The translations under genes were made by a program, and so were the position numbers. Below are positions 8,200 through 15,580 of a stretch of DNA of 64,000 bases, in pieces. Source of the stretch: Eubacterium callanderi (lineage in GTDB: Bacteria; Bacillota; Clostridia; Eubacteriales; Eubacteriaceae); assembly GCF_900142645.1 (NCBI RefSeq), contig NZ_FRBP01000003.1, positions 296,853 to 360,852 of the forward strand, written 5' to 3'. The number at the start of each line of letters is the position of its first letter. Positions within the stretch are counted from its first letter, which is position 1. The notes beneath the pieces are model-generated. The model saw nothing but the letters and a program-made list of their open reading frames with translations, made no database searches and was not told the DNA's origin.

Positions 8200-9741
8200 T
8201 TAAATCCTCTCTTTAAAAATAGGTCCAAATTTCATAACGAAACCAATCTCTGTTCTGCTGTAAACTATGATATGGTCAACATACTTTAAAAATAAAGCAT
8301 CATCAAATTCTGTTATTATGTTTTTCTTTGCTGTATAACTTAAAATATCTTCTAATGACTTTTGTCTTTCATGACCACCACTTAAATTTTTGCTAATCAA
8401 ATCTTGTTCCTTTGCTATCGTTTTTCTTTCTTCCTCAAGTCTCATGATTTCTTCAGAATTTACTGCAGGATCGAGCAATCCACTTGTAAAAAAATCCATC
8501 ACTTGATTTTTTCTTTCTGTATTCTTCTCAAGCAAACTTTCAAGCTCTTCTAATCGACTTAACTGCATATCGTTACTACTTCTTTTTAAGTTCCTCTCTA
8601 AAGGTAATAAAACCACCTCTCTGGCACTTGATAGCTTATTCATCATAGTTGCAAAAGCTAATTTAATCGAATCTTCCGGGATTGTCTTCATGCTACACAT
8701 ATTTATATTTTTAATATGAGTATTACAGGCAAATCCAAAATAACTGTTTAACTTCACCCTTTTCCATTTGCCCCCACACTCGTCACATACAATCTTTCCA
8801 GATAAGGCATAACGATTTTTATATTTATCTGTATATTTCTCAATGCCTTTTTCTTTGCCATTTTTTTCGATTATGTTATTTGCTTTTTCAAAGGTGTCAT
8901 GGCTTACAATAGGTTCATGATGGTCTTTAGCATAATACTGATTCCTTTCTCCATAATTTACATGATGCTTAAAATTCTCATCTGTAAAAGTTTTTTGAAA
9001 AATTACATCTCCTGTATATTTTTCATTCCTGACCATTCCATGAATAACACCACTACTCCATTTCTTACCTCGTTTTGATGGTATTTTCTTTTCATTAAGT
9101 TCTTTTGCAATTAAGCCTGGACTTTTCCCTACAAGTACTTCTGAAAAAATAAGTCTCACAATTTCAGCTTGATTTTCATCTATCACCATCTGTCCATCTA
9201 TATTGTGATATCCATATGGAGGGTAACCTATTTTAAATGTTCCATTTTGGTATCTTTTTTGTATCCCCCACTTGTTATTCTCAGAAATTGACCTCGATTC
9301 ACTTTCCGCCAGACTGGAAAATATAGAAAGCAGAAGTTCACTATCCATCTTACCAGTATCGATATTTTCCTTTTCAAAGAAAATATAAATACCTTTTTCA
9401 CATAATTTTCTGGCTGTCTCAATACTATCTATCGTATTTCTGGAAAATCTGCTGATGGATTTCACTATAACGTAATCAATCTTTCCTCTTTCACAATCCT
9501 CCAGTAATTTCAAAAGACCATTACGCTTTTCCATATGCGTACCGCTTATACCTTCGTCAAAATAAAGTCCTGCATACTCCCAGTTAGGTCTTGCCTTTAT
9601 ATATTTTTCATAATGATTTTTTTGTACATCAAGACTAATCAGTTGGTCATCTCTATCCGTAGATACTCTGGCATAAGCAGCAACTTTCAGTTTTTTGTTT
9701 GCTTTTTTGTTCACCGGTTCAATTTTTGTTATCCGTTTCAT
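8200..9741 (-). CDS. Large serine recombinase, 513 aa
   Basis: Starts at ATG 9741 behind a GGGGGTGAG ribosome site; the frame is open further up, but without a ribosome site. The catalytic motif AYARVSTDRDD places the nucleophile at Ser27, with ISRFSRNT further on. A recombinase domain contains PPYGYHNIDGQMVID and IPSKRGKKWSSG, then a zinc ribbon with CDECGGKW. A charged coiled-coil C-terminus ends at 8200. It is clearly divergent from the recombinase at 6205-7776, so the pair is not a recent duplication. Pairs like this occur in several clostridial mobile elements, where both proteins may be needed. Confidence 0.9.
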   Translation of the reverse strand: MKRITKIEPVNKKANKKLKVAAYARVSTDRDDQLISLDVQKNHYEKYIKARPNWEYAGLYFDEGISGTHMEKRNGLLKLLEDCERGKIDYVIVKSISRFSRNTIDSIETARKLCEKGIYIFFEKENIDTGKMDSELLLSIFSSLAESESRSISENNKWGIQKRYQNGTFKIGYPPYGYHNIDGQMVIDENQAEIVRLIFSEVLVGKSPGLIAKELNEKKIPSKRGKKWSSGVIHGMVRNEKYTGDVIFQKTFTDENFKHHVNYGERNQYYAKDHHEPIVSHDTFEKANNIIEKNGKEKGIEKYTDKYKNRYALSGKIVCDECGGKWKRVKLNSYFGFACNTHIKNINMCSMKTIPEDSIKLAFATMMNKLSSAREVVLLPLERNLKRSSNDMQLSRLEELESLLEKNTERKNQVMDFFTSGLLDPAVNSEEIMRLEEERKTIAKEQDLISKNLSGGHERQKSLEDILSYTAKKNIITEFDDALFLKYVDHIIVYSRTEIGFVMKFGPIFKERI

Positions 9742-9806
9742 TGTCTCACCCCCTTCTTTTTTCGGTATTACATATATCACTCTAAACACTATATATATCA
9801 AGCAAT

Positions 9807-10019
9807 TTATGGCACTATTTTCGATAAAAAGGGCTGAAATTTAGAGCGGTTTTTTATCATGATTTTTTCAAATTCACTCGGTGTAATAAGCATATTAGCG
9901 AGAATTTTCTTTGCAAGTTCCTCAGCTAAAAGATAGTTATATTCCCTTTGAAGCTCTTCATCTGTAGGTTTTATCACATTTGTATTTTCATTAATATCTG
10001 TCAGTTCTTTTATCTGCAT
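9807..10019 (-). CDS. Small SHOCT-like protein upstream of the recombinases
   Basis: 70 residues from ATG 10019 (GGGGGTGG upstream): MQIKELTDINENTNV..., ending with a short helix pair in which LITPSEFEKIM resembles SHOCT oligomerisation motifs. It is the first gene of the recombinase operon and 33 nt downstream of the 43-nt repeated element E1. Similar small proteins precede serine recombinases in other elements; the function is unknown. Confidence 0.65.
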   Translation of the reverse strand: MQIKELTDINENTNVIKPTDEELQREYNYLLAEELAKKILANMLITPSEFEKIMIKNRSKFQPFLSKIVP

Positions 10020-10051
10020 ATATCCACCCCCATATTTTCTTGAGGTCACTT

Positions 10052-10094
10052 CCTCTAATAGTGAACGGACATAAAACTCTCATTTAAGAACCAA
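10052..10094 (-). promoter_or_regulatory. 43-nt repeated element E1
   Basis: First of three equal-length copies (others at 40023-40065 and 44291-44333). On the minus strand each begins TTGGTNCTTAAA, has a variable middle of about 10 nt, then TGTCCNTTCACTA-NN-AGAGG. E1 starts right after the late-operon terminator T-run and ends 33 nt before the SHOCT-like gene. Confidence 0.75.
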
Positions 10095-10139
10095 AAACAA
10101 AAAAATAAAGCCTACCAAGGATTTCTCCCCAGTAGGCTT
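10094..10139 (-). terminator. Terminator of the late (structural/lysis) operon
   Basis: AAGCCTAC / GTAGGCTT (10108-10115 with 10132-10139) followed on the minus strand by TATTTTTTTG, 17 bp past the amidase stop. The loop contains GGGGAGAAATCC, also present in the terminator at 34549-34579. Confidence 0.85.
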
Positions 10140-10155
10140 ATAGTTAAATATTCAG

Positions 10156-11142
10156 TTATAAGAGTTCATTTACTCTAATTTGTACTGTATTATAGTCATA
10201 CCCTGCTCTTTCAAGTCTGTTTTTTCTATCTTGACCATTACCCCATTCTCCTCGGATAACCTCTCTCGCCAAGGTATCAATTGACTTGCCACTTGGCTTA
10301 CTAGCACTCCCAGATAAAATAGCGTTTACTCTGTTTTGAACAGCATTGTAATCATATCCAGCTGTTCTAAGACGGTTTACTCTGTCTTGTCCATTACCCC
10401 AGTTGCCAGCAATGACTTCTCTTGCCAAAGTATCAATACTTTTTGATGAAGTGCTTTTATTTGAATATACTTCATTACCATTTGCATCATACACTTTGTA
10501 TCCTGAATTTGAATTTACACACTTCTTCGCATTTTCAAGACTTCTAAAAGCACCCTTTTGACTCTTTGCATCACTCCATGATTTTCTTACCCTGTATAAA
10601 GAAGAAGTGCTCGTTCCACCAGAAGATGAACTATTTCCGGAAAGTCTTTTATTTACCTCACTTGCAATATATGAGAACTTACTACCAAGATATGATCCCG
10701 GACAATTTGTAGCAGCATACCATTCATGCTTTTGAAGTACACCATCTTTACCCCCTGTATAGGTGCAGTTTTTGATTCCGTTTCTCCTGCAGATATCAGT
10801 TACAAGGTCAATAAGTTTAGCAAGAACCATATCACTTACAGGCCAATTACCACCGTTGCTGGAATTAGATACTTCAATAGTGATTGCGCGATTGTCGCAC
10901 CACGAAGATGATGTACACCAAGAACGATTACTCTCATCTACACAAAGTACTATCTTGTTATCATTTCCAATACCATAATTACAAGATGCTTGCCTTGATG
11001 TTGGTCTAAAAATATTACCGATGGTAGCTGCACTGATAGCACCTGCTGTATGATGGATTGCAATTTTTGTAATCGGCTGATTTCTGCGTCCGCTATGATT
11101 TGGACTTAGCATTGTCATATCTACTAATCTACTATTACTCAT
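10156..11142 (-). CDS. Endolysin: N-acetylmuramoyl-L-alanine amidase with two Cpl-7-type repeats
   Basis: 328 residues from ATG 11142 (GAGGAGG upstream). The N-terminal Amidase_2 domain (about 1-165) has the zinc-binding IHHTAG motif (His30/His31) and the later KHEWYAATNCPG segment. A serine/glycine-rich linker is followed by a basic segment and two near-identical ~40-residue repeats (SIDTLAREVI.G.WGNGQDR..RL...GYDYN) that match CW_7 (Cpl-7) wall-binding repeats. The enzyme cuts the peptidoglycan amide bond during lysis. Its start overlaps the holin stop, the usual lysis cassette order. Confidence 0.95.
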   Translation of the reverse strand: MSNSRLVDMTMLSPNHSGRRNQPITKIAIHHTAGAISAATIGNIFRPTSRQASCNYGIGNDNKIVLCVDESNRSWCTSSSWCDNRAITIEVSNSSNGGNWPVSDMVLAKLIDLVTDICRRNGIKNCTYTGGKDGVLQKHEWYAATNCPGSYLGSKFSYIASEVNKRLSGNSSSSGGTSTSSLYRVRKSWSDAKSQKGAFRSLENAKKCVNSNSGYKVYDANGNEVYSNKSTSSKSIDTLAREVIAGNWGNGQDRVNRLRTAGYDYNAVQNRVNAILSGSASKPSGKSIDTLAREVIRGEWGNGQDRKNRLERAGYDYNTVQIRVNELL

Positions 11143-11143
11143 T

Positions 11144-11554
11144 TTAGTTTCCTCCTCTTTCCTTATCATGTAACTGTTCTAAAACTGTTTTTAGTTTGTC
11201 CGGTACCGGTAGCCCTAAATGTGCAGCGTTTTCAATAAGAGATAGCCCTTCATTTGATAGATAAAAGAAAATAACTGCAGTTCTAATGACACTTCCAGAT
11301 TTGATAATCTGCATATCGATGATGTTAGCTATACCTACCATCATAAAAATAAGCACCTTTCTGCAAATTCCCTTAAAGCCTACCTCGCTGGATAATTTTT
11401 TATCTGCTACTGCACACATCACTCCTGTGATATAATCTGTTACTACAAATAAAAGAAGTGCAATGATTAGTCCATCGCACCCTCCTAAAAAATATCCCAG
11501 CCATCCTCCAACTGCTGTAAAAACAATCTGAATCATGTTCCAAAATTCTTTCAT
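11144..11554 (-). CDS. Phage holin, holin family 4 (TcdE/phi29-like)
   Basis: 136 residues with three to four hydrophobic helices and the family motif FVVTDYITGVMCA followed by SSEVGFKGICRKVLIF. Holins of this family form membrane lesions that release or activate the endolysin. AGGAGG precedes the ATG; the amidase gene follows with an overlapping start. Confidence 0.9.
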   Translation of the reverse strand: MKEFWNMIQIVFTAVGGWLGYFLGGCDGLIIALLLFVVTDYITGVMCAVADKKLSSEVGFKGICRKVLIFMMVGIANIIDMQIIKSGSVIRTAVIFFYLSNEGLSLIENAAHLGLPVPDKLKTVLEQLHDKERGGN

Positions 11555-11618
11555 TTTAATTTCCTCCTTAAAATTTGTAATAAAAAAACAGCTATTATTA
11601 ACTGCTAAAAATAAATCA

Positions 11619-11906
11619 TTATGATTCTACTTTTTCTTTATTTTCTGCCTTCAGTTTAAGAATTTCATCATTAAGTTCTTTTTCTCTATTCTCATAGTAT
11701 TTATCAAGACTTTCCCTAAAAGCATCCACTTCCAGTGAATTTTCACTTATCACAGCAGATCTTACATCAGCAAGTACACTTGAAAGAACACCTTCAACCA
11801 TATAAGTTGGAATTGGTATTTTCTGTTGCAACGTTGAAATATGTGAACTTAACTCTCCTCTAAACTTCTGATAAGCAATCGCATAATTAATGGTTGGTTT
11901 CTCCAT
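11619..11906 (-). CDS. Phage protein of unknown function, 95 aa
   Basis: Helical protein with a C-terminal coiled coil rich in Glu and Lys, good ribosome site (AGGAGG), placed between tail spike and holin genes. Such positions often hold hemolysin XhlA-like or tail accessory proteins, but no membrane segment is present. Function unknown. Confidence 0.7.
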   Translation of the reverse strand: MEKPTINYAIAYQKFRGELSSHISTLQQKIPIPTYMVEGVLSSVLADVRSAVISENSLEVDAFRESLDKYYENREKELNDEILKLKAENKEKVES

Positions 11907-12069
11907 TGTTTCCCTCCTTATCTTTAAGCAGTAAATCTAATTTTCGGTTAATTTCTTCAAGAAGAATAATATTTCTATCATTCTTCACTTCCTGCTTTTT
12001 TGCCACATCTTTTTTCAGTGTCCCTTCGTTAATAACGACTTCATTTGTGTTAATAATTAATTCTGCCAT
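11887..12069 (-). CDS. Small phage protein, 60 aa
   Basis: MAELIINTNEVVINEG followed by a predicted coiled coil (LLEEINRKLDLLLKD). Overlaps the next gene by 20 bp and has GGAGG before its ATG. Unknown function. Confidence 0.65.
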   Translation of the reverse strand: MAELIINTNEVVINEGTLKKDVAKKQEVKNDRNIILLEEINRKLDLLLKDKEGNNGETNH

Positions 12070-12080
12070 TTTACATCCTC

Positions 12081-14906
12081 CTATCCGTAATAATTTAAAT
12101 CCATAAGTATTCCATCCTTAAAAACCATACGTCCATTGGAACCCCACCTAGATACAGTACCATCCGAATTCATATCAAGTATCTGCACAAAGCTAATTGT
12201 AGCATTCACTCCAAATCCTGTTTCCCACTGTGGATCTACAATCTTAAATCCATGAGCATAAAGGTTACAACCAAGATGGATTCCATACTGGCTATAAATA
12301 CTATTTGCTCTAGAAAAACAAAGCATGGTAGTATAACTCCCTGCATTTGCTGATTCTTCCTGTGAAAAAGCCATATATTTACCTTCGCTATCAAGGTCAA
12401 ATACCAGCCCTTTATGTGAACTATTACCTTTCCATATATTAGTTCCAATCTTTCCAATATACTTTCCATCACGATAAAAGTGATTTCCGTTTTCATCAAA
12501 TACGGCTCTTTTATGGCTATAGTCAATTGCGCCATTGTACAGTCCAATCTCCCTTGCAGTAATTTGCACATAGCTACTGGCATCATTAAATCCAAGTAAA
12601 AAACTGTAATAGTTTTGTCTCATAAAAGTCCCGAACTCACCTTTTTTAACCATTGATGAAATAGAACCCTCCACCACAGATATTTTTGAAATTGCAGTTT
12701 CTGCCTTTTCTTTCGCAGCCTCTATATCCTTATCCTTTACTCTCACCCAGTCAAAATATATAGAGGAACTGATGCTTTCAGATGATGAATATTTCCACAG
12801 TTTTCTAGTGTTATCCTGATATGGCGAGTGTTCAGACTCAGGATAATTACTTCCGGAAAGCTCTATTGTTTCTCCCGCGTCAGTTGGAAGTTTTGATACT
12901 GTTCCTACTATTTCTTTATATGAACTTGCCTTTTTTATATAGTCAACCTTAAAGCCATAGTAGTCATGACCGGATCCATCACATCTCCAGTAAAGCCAAA
13001 ATTTATTTGACGGAATAAAAACTGTTTGACCGGAGATACTTGTACCACCACATCTTGGTATTGCATAAATTATTCCGTCAAGCTCATAAAATATCTCTAC
13101 CCAGTCGTAACGCTCACTTTCTGTTCTGGAGCTTGCATTAAATTTAAGCTCAAGTACCTGTTTTTTTATGATATATCTATAGGCATATCCAGTGGTCGTA
13201 TCATAGAAAAAATCTCCTATATGGCTTTTTCTTACCACTTCAGAATTCCAGCTATTTGTCGGTGCTCTTGATGAATTCGGTTCATATGTTCCATAATAGT
13301 TTCCGTTTTTTTGCTCAAGCCTTTGATTTACGGTTTCTACGCTTGCCTCGATTTTTCTATCAGTAGCAGAAAGCTTTGTATTTACTTCATTTATCGTATA
13401 GTAACTTTTAAGTTTCTTATCTGTATCTGAAATTGCCTCAGCCTTTGAATCAATGATTTTCTTTTCAACCTGTGATGTGTAAGAAACAGATAGTTTTTCA
13501 GCATCAATGGAGTGGCTCATGATTCTATCACCATAAATCATCCCATCAAGTGTCATACCGACAGCATATGGACCTTTATATCCGTTATGGCTTCCTCCGA
13601 TACCGTTCATATTAATCTGTAGCACCTTGGTAGCCGTATTTTTATCTGGTGTATCCATATATAAATCTCTTAACCATCTGCCGGAAGAGTCATATTCTGT
13701 CAGCTTATACCCACCCGTTCCTATATGCATCTGAGCCTTGAGATTATCAATGGCACTTTGAACTCTCTCATTATCTATTTTTCTTGTAGTAATACCTTCT
13801 TCCTTTATCTGCCTTACTGCATCTTGAGAACTTTGGATATAGCCTTTACTCTGATTACTCCCAAGCACCACTTTAATTTCACCAGGCTTTTGAAGTGGAA
13901 TTGTCTGTTTCATCACCGGAAATATTCTATCCATTCCAAATGGATAGGCTCTGCACCTTACCCTATCCCCACATTCTATAGTTTCTGTAGAGATTCCAAA
14001 TTCTGATAAATCCACAGCCGAAAGGTTTAGCTCCACCTTTTCAAACTGATTATCCTTTAGCCATTCAGAGCCTTTTCTTAAAAGATTTGCAGGAACTGTC
14101 ACATCTTCCCAGCGTACTACCTTACAAATCCATCCAAATTCAGCTATTGCCTCTTTTGAAACAAGATAGTTCTTACCATTATTTACTGAAGTAATATCTG
14201 TATATTGTTTTAGGACAGCATTAGCATCACCTTCTATTTCCTTACCAAGTGGGATGATGGCTGTTGCCACATCTTCTGCAGATAAGTCTTCTGTATAATC
14301 AAGAAGATTTACCCCAAATTCAATGGACTGCTTAGTAGCTTTCCCCATTTCTTCAAGTCTTAAATAATCAAGGATTAAGTGAGTGCCTTCTCTTCTTAGT
14401 TTCAAGTAGCCACCAAGTTTTTCTACCATCTTTGTCATAATTGCTTCGAAAGTTGTTTCATAATTGGTGTAGCGATATAAGGAATCATTTGGATCGGTAA
14501 CAGTAACTCTTCCAAGCCTTATCTTTTTTCTTTCATCCACTTTTTCATTATGAATCTCTAGAAACCTTGATAAAAGCTGATGAGGCGTCTGATTATGGTA
14601 TTCCATCTGAGGCTGAATACTATCAGCCAGATATGATAAAAGACCTACGCACTGGACTTTCTTATTTCCACGCAGGTCTTTCGTTTGTTCTCTGACTTCA
14701 CCGATAAATATTTCTCTTTCATCTCGGTATACACTGACAATAGATTTTCTATTGTAGATTTTTTCATAATATGGGTTTTTAGGCGGGCATATAAAGCTAA
14801 GCGAACCTGCCGTATTTAGCTCCAAATTAAGCGTAGAACTTATAAGGACTGCTTTTTCATCACCCGGATAATAGATGATATTCCCATCCATCATAATTTT
14901 ATACAC
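12081..14906 (-). CDS. Tail spike / receptor-binding minor structural protein, 941 aa
   Basis: The N-terminal ~350 residues match the phage minor structural protein family (TIGR01665/Prophage tail type): DEREIFIGEVREQTKDL, then DYTEDLSAEDVATAIIPLGKEIEGD. The middle is helical (RQIKEEGITTRKIDNERVQS; ETVNQRLEQKNGNYYG) and the C-terminal part is beta-rich with repeated aromatic/Gly motifs suited to receptor contact. The GTG start directly follows the Dit stop (TAAGTG). It would sit at the tail tip and contact the host surface. Confidence 0.85.
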   Translation of the reverse strand: MYKIMMDGNIIYYPGDEKAVLISSTLNLELNTAGSLSFICPPKNPYYEKIYNRKSIVSVYRDEREIFIGEVREQTKDLRGNKKVQCVGLLSYLADSIQPQMEYHNQTPHQLLSRFLEIHNEKVDERKKIRLGRVTVTDPNDSLYRYTNYETTFEAIMTKMVEKLGGYLKLRREGTHLILDYLRLEEMGKATKQSIEFGVNLLDYTEDLSAEDVATAIIPLGKEIEGDANAVLKQYTDITSVNNGKNYLVSKEAIAEFGWICKVVRWEDVTVPANLLRKGSEWLKDNQFEKVELNLSAVDLSEFGISTETIECGDRVRCRAYPFGMDRIFPVMKQTIPLQKPGEIKVVLGSNQSKGYIQSSQDAVRQIKEEGITTRKIDNERVQSAIDNLKAQMHIGTGGYKLTEYDSSGRWLRDLYMDTPDKNTATKVLQINMNGIGGSHNGYKGPYAVGMTLDGMIYGDRIMSHSIDAEKLSVSYTSQVEKKIIDSKAEAISDTDKKLKSYYTINEVNTKLSATDRKIEASVETVNQRLEQKNGNYYGTYEPNSSRAPTNSWNSEVVRKSHIGDFFYDTTTGYAYRYIIKKQVLELKFNASSRTESERYDWVEIFYELDGIIYAIPRCGGTSISGQTVFIPSNKFWLYWRCDGSGHDYYGFKVDYIKKASSYKEIVGTVSKLPTDAGETIELSGSNYPESEHSPYQDNTRKLWKYSSSESISSSIYFDWVRVKDKDIEAAKEKAETAISKISVVEGSISSMVKKGEFGTFMRQNYYSFLLGFNDASSYVQITAREIGLYNGAIDYSHKRAVFDENGNHFYRDGKYIGKIGTNIWKGNSSHKGLVFDLDSEGKYMAFSQEESANAGSYTTMLCFSRANSIYSQYGIHLGCNLYAHGFKIVDPQWETGFGVNATISFVQILDMNSDGTVSRWGSNGRMVFKDGILMDLNYYG

Positions 14907-15578
14907 TTATAGCCACCCCCTCTTATATGAGATATCTAATGTACTGCTACCTGTAAAGGAAAGTACTAAATTCTTTCTTCCACGAACTTCGGGAAATCTG
15001 CTCATGCCTTTAGGTAAAGTAAACTTCTTTCCTTCAAAGTTTAAGATTAGAACATTTTCTGTTTTATTGTTAAACTCAGGTACAATCATCATATCTGAAT
15101 CAAAAGTAAGCGTTATGGATTTACTACTTGTAATAGCAATTTTATCAATCCTATGAATAAATTCACCATTTTTCAAATCTTCTAGCCTATACTTATATGG
15201 CTCAAGCTTATAATCCAAAGTAATCAGTGAATAATTTTTATCTGACTTAAATTCACTCACCCAAAGTCTCCCTTGATATACATAGTCTTTTTCCGTATCA
15301 AGTATGAGATTTATCTTTTTACCATGAACTGTGCTTAGAAGTTTTCTATAAACCTCCTGCCACTTGTCCATGTCAGAAACAAGAAACTCGAAGGATCCTG
15401 TTCTCATTTCATAGATTACTTCACCTGTAAGGCTTTCCGTTATATCAATTTCACCTTGTCTTCCCGGTATATCAAGATACTCTAGCTTTGGTGATGGTAA
15501 GTTAACAACCGGCTTACTTGTTGGAACAAGTCCAAAGTCTTTATAACTATGAAATTCTCCTATTTTCATACCATACAT
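14907..15578 (-). CDS. Distal tail protein (Dit, siphovirus tail component family)
   Basis: About 223 residues from ATG 15578, spaced 6 nt from GGGGGTGG; earlier GTG and later ATG options exist. Contains LDIPGRQGEIDITESLTGEV, a hallmark of the Sipho_tail/Dit family. It forms the hub joining the tail tube to the tip complex. Located between tape measure and spike genes, as in other siphophages. Confidence 0.9.
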   Translation of the reverse strand: MYGMKIGEFHSYKDFGLVPTSKPVVNLPSPKLEYLDIPGRQGEIDITESLTGEVIYEMRTGSFEFLVSDMDKWQEVYRKLLSTVHGKKINLILDTEKDYVYQGRLWVSEFKSDKNYSLITLDYKLEPYKYRLEDLKNGEFIHRIDKIAITSSKSITLTFDSDMMIVPEFNNKTENVLILNFEGKKFTLPKGMSRFPEVRGRKNLVLSFTGSSTLDISYKRGWL

Positions 15579-15580
15579 GC

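Noticed and set aside
10052..10094. 43-nt repeats considered as ends of a small transposon or attachment sites
   Set aside because: All three copies have the same orientation relative to transcription and sit at operon starts; no duplications or transposase-like genes flank them.
12236..12595. 119-codon minus-strand frame inside the tail spike gene
   Set aside because: It is out of frame within a continuous 941-codon gene, with no ribosome site and a Met-rich composition typical of a shadow frame.
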